Shown here: piece by piece, positions 1 to 8,492 of the stretch | Numbering within the stretch: position 1 is the stretch's first letter | Layout: each line of letters opens with the position of its first letter | Assembly (NCBI RefSeq): GCF_002272895.1 | Contig: NZ_MLAQ01000011.1 | Span: forward strand, 1-33,561 | Origin: Helicobacter sp. 12S02232-10 | GTDB taxonomy: Bacteria; Campylobacterota; Campylobacteria; Campylobacterales; Helicobacteraceae | DNA length: 33,561 bases | Direction of reading: 5' to 3' | Made by a program: the position numbers and the translations under genes | The notes under the pieces: model-generated | What the model was told of the DNA's origin: nothing | The model's database searches: none | What the model saw: only the letters and a program-made list of their open reading frames with translations

Positions 1-24
1 TGATAAATTTGATGGATTCATCAT
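1..24 (-). CDS. possible 5' end of a gene leaving the left edge (partial)
   Basis: Two consecutive ATG codons on the minus strand (first bases 24 and 21) follow an AGGAG motif (bases 32-28). The motif lies 3 nt from the first ATG and 6 nt from the second. The frame stays open to the window edge and reads MMNPSNLS. The ribosome-binding-site arrangement is the only support, because eight codons are too few to identify a product. If real, the gene is divergent from pheS. Confidence 0.3.
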
Positions 25-385
25 TGACTCCTGAAATTTTGGTGATTTCAAACCAAAGTAAGTTCATTCAAATAATGAATTTTTGATTTGATGGGGGAAT
101 GTTAATGGAAATCAAAATCTTAAAAAAGGGACATTTTTTATTTTAAAAATGGTATGTTTTTTATTGAAACTACGTAATGATAGTAGTTTAAGGGGATAAA
201 AATATAAAAATAACAATTGATAGAAATTTACAAATTTAGAGCATTGATACAATTCAAACAGGATTAAAAATCAAAAAAATCTATTGTTTTAAAAAATATA
301 TATTTTGCTTGTAAGTATTTTATATAGGCTGTTATAGAGATTTAAAAATAGACTCAAGCCATCTGATTTTAATAGCAATATTAAT

Positions 386-404
386 TATGTAACAATATGT
401 AACA
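386..404. promoter_or_regulatory. TATGTAACA direct repeat with 10-bp period
   Basis: TATGTAACA occurs at 386-394 and again at 396-404. The second copy extends into the odd palindrome TATGT-A-ACATA (396-406). Direct half-sites about one helical turn apart are the usual layout of OmpR-family response regulator operators, but no regulator or target gene can be assigned from the sequence. It could be a chance repeat in AT-rich DNA. Confidence 0.25.
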
Positions 405-436
405 TAGTAATTGATTTGCAATAGATTTTAATATTT

Positions 437-706
437 TTATTCTATGCTCCCATTATTATTATTGCTATTGTTTGATTTTTTTGGTGCATAGATTGGACTC
501 ACAGATTTAATTATCATTGCTGCATTCATTGTTTTTAGATAAAATTTGCTTGTCTGATAGATGTAAATTTGCATTTGTATCAAATGCTGTGTTGCTCTAG
601 TAAGATGGTTTTATTGCTGTCTTTTGATGAACAAACAAGGTAAGGCGACTCTGTCATCAGGTTTTTGATGGATTCTTTCTAGTCTGTCGATTTTGTGTTT
701 TTTTTA
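437..706 (-). pseudogene. possible decayed coding sequence with one in-frame stop
   Basis: Read on the minus strand, one frame runs for 30 codons (703-614), meets a single TAA (613-611), then continues for 57 codons to a TAA at 439-437. The first part has a protein-like mixed composition around KIDRLERIHQKPDD. The second ends in a lysine-serine-asparagine tail encoded partly by an AAT triplet run (451-462). There is no start codon upstream, and a run of eight A residues sits at the open end, where a frameshift would be easy. I do not recognise the family. The plus strand of the same stretch reads as leucine/cysteine-rich sequence with stops and is less convincing. Confidence 0.3.
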
Positions 707-714
707 AAATTAAT

Positions 715-742
715 TTGATTAAAATCTCATACACTCTATAAT
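715..742 (+). promoter_or_regulatory. promoter of the pheS operon
   Basis: A perfect TATAAT (737-742) lies 16 bp downstream of TTGATT (715-720), a fair match to a housekeeping -35. Predicted transcription starts near 749, giving a leader of about 25 nt before the TTG at 774. This should drive pheS-pheT-aroA and, with only 11 nt between genes, ispH. Confidence 0.6.
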
Positions 743-773
743 CTTTAGAAAAATAAAACTTTAGGAACGCATC

Positions 774-1763
774 TTGAATACGCTAATACAAGAATTACAA
801 AACGCTCAAACCTCTCAAGAACTTGAAGCAATTCGCTTGAAAGCACTAGGTAAAAAAGGCATTATCACACAAAAATTTTCCGAATTAAAATCTCTTGAAG
901 GTCAAGATAAAAAAAATTTTGCTCAAGAGATTAATGAGGTCAAGCAAAAATTTGAGTCCCTTTATTACCTCAAAAAAACAGAATTACAAACACGCGAACT
1001 TGAAAATTCTCTCCAAAAAGAAAAGATTGATGTCAGCTTGTTTCAATCTCAAAACCACAGAAGCTTTGGACACCCTATCAATTACACCAAAGATAGGATT
1101 ATTGATTATTTTATGCATTTAGGCTATGAATTATGCATAGGACCTTTAGTGGAGGATGATTTTCATAATTTTAGTGCGCTCAATCTCCCTGAATACCATC
1201 CGGCAAGAGATATGCAAGATACATTTTATTTCAAAGACTCAATGCTCTTGCGTACCCACACTTCACCTGTCCAAATCCGCACAATGCAAACCCAAACACC
1301 TCCTATCAAAATGATTTGTCCAGGTCCGACTTTTAGGCGTGATTATGACCTTACCCATACTCCAATGTTTCATCAAGTCGAAGGGCTTGTTGTAGATAAT
1401 GGAAACAAGGCAAGTTTTGCAAACTTAAAATATACTCTAGAAGATTTTTTAAAACATATATTCGGGGATGTTAAAGTCAGATTCCGCTCAAGCTTTTTCC
1501 CTTTTACAGAACCAAGCGCTGAAGCTGATATCAGTTGCGTATTTTGCAAAGGCAAAGGTTGTAGAGTATGTTCTGATACTGGTTGGCTTGAAGTGCTTGG
1601 ATGTGGGGTTGTAGATGAATACGTATTTGAGGCAGTCGGTTATCAAAATGTGAGCGGCTACGCTTTTGGAATGGGTATTGAAAGACTTGCAATGCTGACT
1701 TGCGGGGTTAATGATTTGCGAAGCTTTTTTGAAACAGATTTAAGAGTATTGGAGCAATTTTAA
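774..1763 (+). CDS. pheS: phenylalanine--tRNA ligase alpha subunit
   Basis: Catalytic subunit of the cytoplasmic alpha2-beta2 enzyme that charges tRNA-Phe. The 329-aa product has the N-terminal coiled-coil arm (about residues 1-90) followed by the class II synthetase core. Motif 2 is visible around [19 protein letters not shown], motif 3 around [10 protein letters not shown], and the cysteine-rich [12 protein letters not shown] stretch typical of proteobacterial PheS is present. Length is normal for the family. The start is TTG, with AGGAA at 763-767 and 6 nt spacing; no ATG fits the conserved N terminus. The stop overlaps the pheT start by one base, which indicates translational coupling of the two subunits. 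Confidence 0.97.
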   Translation: MNTLIQELQNAQTSQELEAIRLKALGKKGIITQKFSELKSLEGQDKKNFAQEINEVKQKFESLYYLKKTELQTRELENSLQKEKIDVSLFQSQNHRSFGHPINYTKDRIIDYFMHLGYELCIGPLVEDDFHNFSALNLPEYHPARDMQDTFYFKDSMLLRTHTSPVQIRTMQTQTPPIKMICPGPTFRRDYDLTHTPMFHQVEGLVVDNGNKASFANLKYTLEDFLKHIFGDVKVRFRSSFFPFTEPSAEADISCVFCKGKGCRVCSDTGWLEVLGCGVVDEYVFEAVGYQNVSGYAFGMGIERLAMLTCGVNDLRSFFETDLRVLEQF

Positions 1764-4129
1764 TGATAGTTACAAGCCATTTATTATCTAAATTTATCAA
1801 CCTATCCAACACCGATATTCAAAAGCTTTGTGACGACTTAAGCAATATCGGATTAGAAGTGGAGTCTTGCAAAAAAATCAGTTTGCCCCAAAAAATCGTC
1901 GTGGGAAAAATCATTGACAAAAAACCTCATCCTGATGCTGATAAACTCAATGTCTGTCAAGTTGATATCGGCACTGAAGTACTTCAGATCGTATGCGGAG
2001 CAAAAAATGTCGCCAAAGACCAATATGTTCCGGTTGCACTGCAAGGTGCCGTACTTCCTCACGGTAAAGGTGGAAATCTCACAATCGCTAAAACAAACCT
2101 CAGAGGAGTAGAAAGTTTTGGAATGATTTGTTCAAGTACAGAACTTGGACTTCCCAAAATCAATGATGGGATTATGGTTTTAGATGCCAGTATTGGAAAG
2201 CTTGAACTCGGAGTCGAACTTGGAACCTACCCGATATTTAATGCTAAAGTCATTGAAATTTCCTTAACTCCCAACAGAGGGGATTGCCTATGCATACTTG
2301 GAATTGCTAGAGAGATTAGCTGCATTCTTGATCTGCCCATCAATGATTGCAAAGAAATTGATTCAGGTGTCGCATTAGGTGTCGGGCGTATATTGCAAGT
2401 TTTTACCGAAGGAAAAATTCAATCTTCACTACTCTATAAGGTCATAGAGGTCAAACAAATACAAACTCCTCTTGAAATCCAACTATCTTTGGCACTAAAT
2501 GGAACCCTCAGTGAAGATCCGATTCAAAATCTCATTGAATTCAGTACCTATATGACAGGAGTGATTTTAAATGCTTACGCTATAGACAACCTTGAAATCA
2601 CTTCTCGAACAAAGAAAACAGAGATATCTTTAACCATTAAAAAAGATGAAAATGGATTTGAAAGTATTTTTACAGATAAAAAAATCTCAATTATCGGCAT
2701 TGGGAATCAAATCCACCAAGATTTCAACATATTTCCCAAAACAATCATCATAGAAGCAAGCTATATCAATCCAGTTGTCATCTCAAAACTACTCCATAAA
2801 CATCCGATAAAACAAAATAAATCTTTGACTTATCGCACTACAAGAGGCAGTAATCCCCAGCTTGAAACAGGTATCAATTGCCTGTGTAAAATATTTTCGG
2901 ATTTTACAAAATGCCTGATTTATTCAGGAAGTCAAGAAATCAAACAAAACTACGAAGACACGGTTATCAACACTACTTTTAGCGCGATTTCAAACATCAT
3001 TGGAAAATCTATTGAAAAAGAGGAAATAGCTAGAATCCTTAAAAATCTCAACTTCACTATCAAAGCAACTTGTGATGATAATTTTTTTACCATTATCCCC
3101 CCGAGTTACCGTCACGATATTAAAACAAAACAAGACGCTGCTGAAGAATTTTTACGGATATATGGGATTGAAAACATTCCTTCAATTCCACATAATTCCA
3201 ATGATAAAGTAAATTCAAATCTCAGGTATATGCAATATAAAAATCAAAGAAATCTAGCTTCTAGAGCTCTAGCAATGGGATTTATCGAAACAATGCATTA
3301 TCTTTTTTATCAAAAAGAAAGGCTTGAAGATCTTGGCTATCAGGTTTTAAAAGATGCGCTTGATCTGAAAAATCCCATAACTTCTGAACTCAACACCTTG
3401 CGAACTTCTTTGATACCTGCAATGCTTGATTCCATCCAAAGGAATAAAAATTTCGGTTATAAAAGTATGAAAATCTTTGAAATGGGCAGCGTTTATGATG
3501 AAAACAGACAAGAAAAAACAAAAATTGCCTTTATGGTCAATGGACTCAAAGAAAATGAAATCTACCCATATCCAAAAGGTTCTCAATGGGATTTTTACAA
3601 ATTTGCCCAAACGATATCAAATATTATCGGATCTTTTGAACTCGCGCCCTTATCACAAAAAGATTTAAACAAAACTCTTCATCCCTTTCAGAGTGCAGCA
3701 ATGTGTATCAATGGAGAAAAAATAGGCATTATAAGCAAACTAAACCCGATCCTTGAGAAAGAAATGGATATTTATGAGGGTTTTTATTGCGAAATAGATC
3801 TAGATGCATTGGAGCAAAAACACATTATTGCTAAGGAATTTTCCAAATATCCCCTAAGTTTTAGAGATCTTACTATACTCATAGATGAAGAAATTCCTTT
3901 TGCAAAAATAAAAAATAAAATCCTAAGTGCCAATATTTTAAACCTCAAAAATATTTATCCCTTAGATCTTTACAAAAGCGATTCAAATAAAAATCAAATT
4001 GCCCTCAGTATTCGAATGTTTATCCAATCAATGCAAAATACGCTTACAGAAGAAGATTTAACCTGTGTTGTCGAAGAAGTTTTAAAAATATTAAAAGATC
4101 AATTCAATGCAATGCTTAAGGAATCATAA
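1763..4129 (+). CDS. pheT: phenylalanine--tRNA ligase beta subunit
   Basis: Structural and editing subunit of phenylalanyl-tRNA synthetase, 788 aa, normal for the long bacterial form. An EMAP/tRNA-binding domain (about 40-150) contains VVGKIIDKKPHPDADKLNVC. The B3/B4 editing region and the B5 DNA-binding-like domain (about 400-480, with PPSYRHDIKTKQD) follow. The C terminus is an FDX-ACB anticodon-binding domain (from about 695, FSKYPLSFRDLTI). It starts inside the pheS stop (TAATG), and its own stop overlaps the aroA start, so pheS, pheT and aroA are co-translated. The middle editing part looks divergent, as usual in this group. Confidence 0.97.
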   Translation: MIVTSHLLSKFINLSNTDIQKLCDDLSNIGLEVESCKKISLPQKIVVGKIIDKKPHPDADKLNVCQVDIGTEVLQIVCGAKNVAKDQYVPVALQGAVLPHGKGGNLTIAKTNLRGVESFGMICSSTELGLPKINDGIMVLDASIGKLELGVELGTYPIFNAKVIEISLTPNRGDCLCILGIAREISCILDLPINDCKEIDSGVALGVGRILQVFTEGKIQSSLLYKVIEVKQIQTPLEIQLSLALNGTLSEDPIQNLIEFSTYMTGVILNAYAIDNLEITSRTKKTEISLTIKKDENGFESIFTDKKISIIGIGNQIHQDFNIFPKTIIIEASYINPVVISKLLHKHPIKQNKSLTYRTTRGSNPQLETGINCLCKIFSDFTKCLIYSGSQEIKQNYEDTVINTTFSAISNIIGKSIEKEEIARILKNLNFTIKATCDDNFFTIIPPSYRHDIKTKQDAAEEFLRIYGIENIPSIPHNSNDKVNSNLRYMQYKNQRNLASRALAMGFIETMHYLFYQKERLEDLGYQVLKDALDLKNPITSELNTLRTSLIPAMLDSIQRNKNFGYKSMKIFEMGSVYDENRQEKTKIAFMVNGLKENEIYPYPKGSQWDFYKFAQTISNIIGSFELAPLSQKDLNKTLHPFQSAAMCINGEKIGIISKLNPILEKEMDIYEGFYCEIDLDALEQKHIIAKEFSKYPLSFRDLTILIDEEIPFAKIKNKILSANILNLKNIYPLDLYKSDSNKNQIALSIRMFIQSMQNTLTEEDLTCVVEEVLKILKDQFNAMLKES

Positions 4130-5421
4130 TGAGAGAAATCTGCATCGCCCCCGCTCAAAAATTTGAAATTGAAATCAGTGACATCGCCACAGATAAATCC
4201 ATTTCCCATCGATGCGCCATTTTAAGCCTGCTTTGTGCTAAACCTTCGCGTATTCAAAACTACCTTTTGGCAGAAGATACGCTTAATACCTTAAAAATTG
4301 CACAACAACTGGGTTTAAAAGTCGAGAATCAAAATCACAATACAATGAAATTCATTCCCCCATCTCAAGGTTTGCAAGAACCTCAAGATATATTAGATTG
4401 CGGGAATGCTGGGACTGCAATTCGTCTTTATACGGGATTATTGAGTGCTCAAAAAGGGTATTTTGTACTTACAGGAGACAAATATCTCAAAGCACGTCCG
4501 ATGAAACGCGTGATCGAACCTTTAAAAAATATAGGAGCTGCAATCTATGCTAGAGAACAAGACTCCTTTGCTCCCATCACAATCATAGGAAAAAAACTAA
4601 AACATTTTTCTTATAAAAGCCCTATTTCATCAGCCCAAGTCAAAAGTGCTATGATTTTAGCCGCACTGGGGGGCGAAAATATATCGACTTACTCAGAACC
4701 TGCTTTAAGCCGAGACCACACTGAAAATATGCTCAAAGGAATGGGTGCAACCATTACAAGCGTCTCTAATTCGATTGAAATAACACCTCTTTCTCATCCT
4801 CTCGCTCCCATCGACATCAATATTCCCTGCGACCCCTCAAGCGCTTTTTTCTTTGCTCTTGCTGCTGCTATTATCCCAGAAAGTAAAGTATTACTTAAAA
4901 ATGTTTTATTAAACCCAACTAGAATAGAAGCTTTTGAAATTCTTAAAAAAATGGGGACAAAGATAGAATACAAGACCACCAATGAAGAATATGAAACTAT
5001 TGGCGATATTTATGTAGAACAAAAACCCCTCCAAGCTGTGACAATCAACGAAAATATTTCTTGGCTCATTGATGAATTGCCCGCACTTGCTGTTGCAATG
5101 GCAATGGCAAAAGGAAAAAGCGAAGTCAAGAATGCCAAAGAATTGCGTGTAAAAGAATCAGATAGAATCCATTCAGTTATCTCCAACCTGACTAAAATGG
5201 GAATTATTTGCGAAGAATATGAAGATGGCTATGCTATTTATGGGGGTGAGCTTAAAAATACTTCTATAGAAAGTTTTGGGGATCACAGAATTGCAATGAG
5301 CTTTTCCATTGCTGCACTCGTATGTGGCGGACAGATAAAAAATTCAGATTGTATTGATGTTTCATTTCCAAATTTCTTAGATATTCTTAAAAACATTACA
5401 AAAGTCCGAAATTTAGATTAA
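4129..5421 (+). CDS. aroA: 3-phosphoshikimate 1-carboxyvinyltransferase (EPSP synthase)
   Basis: Sixth step of the shikimate pathway: it joins shikimate 3-phosphate and phosphoenolpyruvate to give EPSP, on the way to chorismate. The 430-aa protein shows the family signatures in order: DKSISHRCAIL near the N terminus, DCGNAGTAIRL, the KARPMKRVIEPL substrate loop, SAQVKSAMILAAL, ELRVKESDRI and GDHRIAMSF. The position before the conserved arginine reads GNAGTAIR, with Ala after GNAGT, so the motif is close to, but not clearly, class I. The start ATG overlaps the pheT stop by one base. A tryptophan cluster further along the window uses the chorismate this enzyme helps make. Confidence 0.97.
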   Translation: MREICIAPAQKFEIEISDIATDKSISHRCAILSLLCAKPSRIQNYLLAEDTLNTLKIAQQLGLKVENQNHNTMKFIPPSQGLQEPQDILDCGNAGTAIRLYTGLLSAQKGYFVLTGDKYLKARPMKRVIEPLKNIGAAIYAREQDSFAPITIIGKKLKHFSYKSPISSAQVKSAMILAALGGENISTYSEPALSRDHTENMLKGMGATITSVSNSIEITPLSHPLAPIDINIPCDPSSAFFFALAAAIIPESKVLLKNVLLNPTRIEAFEILKKMGTKIEYKTTNEEYETIGDIYVEQKPLQAVTINENISWLIDELPALAVAMAMAKGKSEVKNAKELRVKESDRIHSVISNLTKMGIICEEYEDGYAIYGGELKNTSIESFGDHRIAMSFSIAALVCGGQIKNSDCIDVSFPNFLDILKNITKVRNLD

Positions 5422-5432
5422 GGATAAATACA

Positions 5433-6257
5433 ATGAAAATAAAAATGGCCAAAAATTATGGCTTTTGCTTTGGTGTAAAACGCGCCATCCAAATTGCAGA
5501 AAAAACAAAAGATAGCGTTACATTGGGATCTTTAATCCATAATCCAAAAGAAATTTCAAGACTTCAATTGAAGTTTGGCGTTAAAGTTGAAGAAAATACA
5601 CAAGCCATCAGCAATGGTCAAAATGTTATCATCAGGACACACGGTATCCCTAAAACCGATTTGGAATATTTGAGGAGTCAAGACATACAAATCACAGATG
5701 CTACCTGTCCTTATGTAACCAAACCCCAGCAAATTGTTGAATCTATGAGTAAAGAAGGGTATCAGATTATTATTTTCGGAGATAAAACCCATCCTGAAGT
5801 CAAAGGTGTGATGAGTTACTCAACAACCAAACCCCTTGTCATCAGCTCTTTGGAAGTACTAAAAAAAGCAAATGTCAAAAAAAAAGTCGCCTTAGTATCT
5901 CAAACCACTAAACAAGCTCAAAACTTACTTCAAATTGCTTCTTACCTCATCACACATTGTTATGAAACTAGGGTTTTTAATACAATCTGCAATGCCACAT
6001 TTGATAATCAAGAATCTGCTAGAGAACTTAGCAAGGAAGTGGATATTATGATCATCATAGGGGGTAAAACATCTTCAAATACCAAACAACTTCTCAATAT
6101 AGCCCAACAAAATTGCCCCGATAGTTATTTGGTCGAAGATGAAAATGATTTGCAGCACGAATGGTTCTTGGGCAAACATTTATGTGGAATTACTGCAGGA
6201 GCTTCAACTCCTGATTGGATCATAGATAAAGTAAAAGAAAAAATCCTATCCATCTGA
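5433..6257 (+). CDS. ispH: 4-hydroxy-3-methylbut-2-enyl diphosphate reductase
   Basis: Last step of the non-mevalonate isoprenoid pathway: an iron-sulfur enzyme that reduces HMBPP to IPP and DMAPP. The 274-aa protein is compact, as in Helicobacter. The three cluster-binding cysteines are visible at C12 (GFCFGVKRAI), C92 (DATCPYV) and C186 (TICNATF). The THGIP, THPEV and GGKTSSNTKQL substrate motifs are also present. It follows aroA by 11 nt and is the last gene before the rpsA promoter region. Confidence 0.97.
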   Translation: MKIKMAKNYGFCFGVKRAIQIAEKTKDSVTLGSLIHNPKEISRLQLKFGVKVEENTQAISNGQNVIIRTHGIPKTDLEYLRSQDIQITDATCPYVTKPQQIVESMSKEGYQIIIFGDKTHPEVKGVMSYSTTKPLVISSLEVLKKANVKKKVALVSQTTKQAQNLLQIASYLITHCYETRVFNTICNATFDNQESARELSKEVDIMIIIGGKTSSNTKQLLNIAQQNCPDSYLVEDENDLQHEWFLGKHLCGITAGASTPDWIIDKVKEKILSI

Positions 6258-6310
6258 ATAAAGTTTAAAAATCTAATGCAAAATTTATGCCTTTAAAAGG
6301 AAACAAAAGC

Positions 6311-6316
6311 TAAAAT
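6311..6316 (+). promoter_or_regulatory. probable -10 of rpsA
   Basis: TAAAAT in the 88-nt ispH-rpsA gap, 30 nt before the rpsA ATG. No good -35 is visible, which is normal for the Helicobacter housekeeping sigma factor. An AAAGG ribosome binding site lies just before the start. It suggests S1 has its own promoter in addition to readthrough. Confidence 0.4.
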
Positions 6317-6345
6317 ACAAAAAAATTAAATTTTAAAGGCAGCAG

Positions 6346-8004
6346 ATGAAAGTGGTTTTAGAAAATCTGGAAGACTTCGATGAAGGCGAAGACTTTGCAA
6401 AACTTTTAGAAGAAAGTGAAAAATCCTACGAAAATGGCGTCATCAAAGAAGGTGTAATCGTATCCATAAACAATGAATACGCAATGATAGATGTAGGAGA
6501 AAAGATTGAAGGCAGATTGAATCTTTTTGAGATAAAAGATGAGAATGGCACTCTTGTGTTTAAAGAAGGTGATAAAATCCAAGTTTATGTGTCTCAAGGA
6601 AGAGGTGAAAGACCTAGTGTTTCTTACAAAAAAGCCATCCACAACAAAAAAATGCAAGAAAAAATCAAAGAATTGGGCGAAGATTACAAAGACAAAATTA
6701 TCGAAGGCAAAATCATTAAGAAAAACAAGGGAGGCTACATCGTAGAATCTGAAGGGATAGAATACTTTATGCCTAAATTTAATTCGTCTTTAAGAGATGA
6801 TGCAAAAAATATCGACAAAAGGATTAAAGCTTGTATTGTTAATATACGACCCGAAGATAATTCAATCATCATATCTAGAAAAAGATTTTTTGAGCTAGAT
6901 GATAAAAATCAATCCGAAGGAGCCAAAAAACTTGTAGAGTCAGGCGCAATCTATGAAGGAGTGGTTAAAAATATCACTACATTCGGAATGTTTGTCGAAG
7001 TACAAGGCGTTGAAGGTCTTGTCCATTATACAGAAATTAGCCACAAAGGACCCATAAATCCAGCCAAACATTACAAAGAAGGCGATCAAGTTCAAGTTAA
7101 AGCAATTTCTTATGATGAAGCAAAAAAACGTCTTTCTCTTTCGATTAAAGCCATTGGGGAAGATCCTTGGAAAGAAATCCAAAAAGAGCTTAAAACAGGT
7201 TATGCTATCAAGGTAATTGTAAGCAATATTGAACCCTACGGAGCATTTGTTGATATCGGTAATGACATTGAAGGATTTTTACATATTTCTGAAATTTCTT
7301 GGGATAAGGATATTAAACATCCAGGAGATTATCTCAAAGTCGGTCAAGAAATTGATGTAGAAGTGATAGAAATTGACTCACAAAATAGACGCCTACGTGT
7401 TTCTCTAAAAAAATTACTGGATAAACCCTTTAATGATTTTGCAAAAAATTACCGAGTTGGAGATGTGATTAAAGGCAAAATCGCCACTTTAACAGATTTT
7501 GGCGCATTTGTAAATTTCGGTGGTGTAGATGGTCTTTTGCACAATGAAGATGCTTTTTGGGATAAAAACCAAAAATGTAAAGACCAACTCAAAGTCGGCG
7601 ATGAAATTGAAGTAAAAATTATTAAAATAGATAAAGAAAGCGAAAGAATATCCCTAAGCATCAAAGACTTTACCCAATCTCCTGCTGAAGAATTCGCTCA
7701 AAAATACGATGTTGATGATATTGTAAAGGGCAATGTTATTGACATTAAAGATTTTGGTGTCTTTATCAAAATTGACAATATGGACGCACTCATTAAAACT
7801 GAGGATCTTTCTCCTTTGAAAAAAGAAGAAATCAAAATCGGGGATGAAATTCAAGGTGTTGTTGCCCATATCGACAAAGCCAATAACAAAGTGCGTGTTT
7901 CCGTCAAAAGACTTGAGCGCAAAAAAGAAAAAGAAGATCTCAAAGCTTTTAATTCTGATGACGACAAAATGACACTGGGCGACCTCATCAAGGATAGGAT
8001 ATAA
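6346..8004 (+). CDS. rpsA: 30S ribosomal protein S1
   Basis: RNA-binding ribosomal protein needed to recruit and unfold mRNA on the small subunit. The 552-aa product is built of six consecutive S1/OB-fold repeats. The last four are easiest to see, with repeated phrases such as FGMFVEVQGVEGLVHYTEIS, YGAFVDIGNDIEGFLHISEI and FGAFVNFGGVDGLLHNEDAF. The N-terminal acidic segment and the first two, more divergent repeats match the ribosome-docking part of true S1. Length and position after ispH are as in H. pylori and C. jejuni. The C terminus is lysine-rich. Confidence 0.97.
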   Translation: MKVVLENLEDFDEGEDFAKLLEESEKSYENGVIKEGVIVSINNEYAMIDVGEKIEGRLNLFEIKDENGTLVFKEGDKIQVYVSQGRGERPSVSYKKAIHNKKMQEKIKELGEDYKDKIIEGKIIKKNKGGYIVESEGIEYFMPKFNSSLRDDAKNIDKRIKACIVNIRPEDNSIIISRKRFFELDDKNQSEGAKKLVESGAIYEGVVKNITTFGMFVEVQGVEGLVHYTEISHKGPINPAKHYKEGDQVQVKAISYDEAKKRLSLSIKAIGEDPWKEIQKELKTGYAIKVIVSNIEPYGAFVDIGNDIEGFLHISEISWDKDIKHPGDYLKVGQEIDVEVIEIDSQNRRLRVSLKKLLDKPFNDFAKNYRVGDVIKGKIATLTDFGAFVNFGGVDGLLHNEDAFWDKNQKCKDQLKVGDEIEVKIIKIDKESERISLSIKDFTQSPAEEFAQKYDVDDIVKGNVIDIKDFGVFIKIDNMDALIKTEDLSPLKKEEIKIGDEIQGVVAHIDKANNKVRVSVKRLERKKEKEDLKAFNSDDDKMTLGDLIKDRI

Positions 8005-8018
8005 ACTAATTTTTGACA

Positions 8019-8477
8019 ATGAAAGCAAAATTACTATTTGGATTTCTTTTAATAGTTATTTTTGCTTTATCTGTTTATATACTCTTTTTTTACTACACCT
8101 CCATTCCAAAAGATACATTTAACATCAATCATAATGAATCTGCCGTTGAAAAAAATAAAATTCAGGGCGAAACTTTATGGCTGCAATCACTTTTAACAAA
8201 ATCTCAAAACTATTCTTATCCTGCTACTGAGATCAAAATTGGAGTTAATTTCAGATCCCCGAATGAAAAAATCAATCCCACAAAATTAGTCATTCAACAT
8301 CTTGATAATTACAAATTTTTTTGTTTAAATGAGGTTTTAAAACAAGAAAAAATAGAATTTGCTTACTATCAAACCGGCAATTCGATTGACATCGTCATTT
8401 TTCTCCCAAACGATTCTAGAAAAAAACAAATCATAGAAGATCTTAAGCATTATGAGATACAATATAAGGCTCAATAG
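8019..8477 (+). CDS. small membrane-anchored protein of unknown function
   Basis: About 152 aa. I prefer the ATG at 8019 to the TTG at 8013. A hydrophobic segment at residues 5-27 (rich in F, L, I, V) looks like a signal anchor, leaving about 125 residues in the periplasm. The periplasmic part ends in a conserved-looking helix, DSRKKQIIEDLKHYEIQ. No enzyme motif is recognisable. A gene of the same kind lies between rpsA and serA in H. pylori (HP0398) and C. jejuni (Cj0892c), from memory, so it is a conserved unknown. It starts 14 nt after rpsA and ends 15 nt before serA. Confidence 0.75.
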   Translation: MKAKLLFGFLLIVIFALSVYILFFYYTSIPKDTFNINHNESAVEKNKIQGETLWLQSLLTKSQNYSYPATEIKIGVNFRSPNEKINPTKLVIQHLDNYKFFCLNEVLKQEKIEFAYYQTGNSIDIVIFLPNDSRKKQIIEDLKHYEIQYKAQ

Positions 8478-8492
8478 TTGTAGGAGAATGAT

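Larger units (their letters stand above)
24..773. other. about 750 bp without an intact gene
   Basis: This very AT-rich stretch has no long open frame in either direction. It holds the decayed-looking minus-strand frame at 437-706, a repeated TATGTAACA motif at 386-404 and the pheS promoter at 715-742. I saw no tRNA, rRNA or CRISPR structure. In H. pylori and C. jejuni, from memory, a HIT-family gene (hinT) precedes pheS; nothing here resembles it. Confidence 0.6.

Noticed and set aside
7654-8028. 124-aa minus-strand open frame over the end of rpsA
   Set aside because: Phe-rich translation, complementary to the lysine-rich S1 C terminus; a shadow of rpsA.
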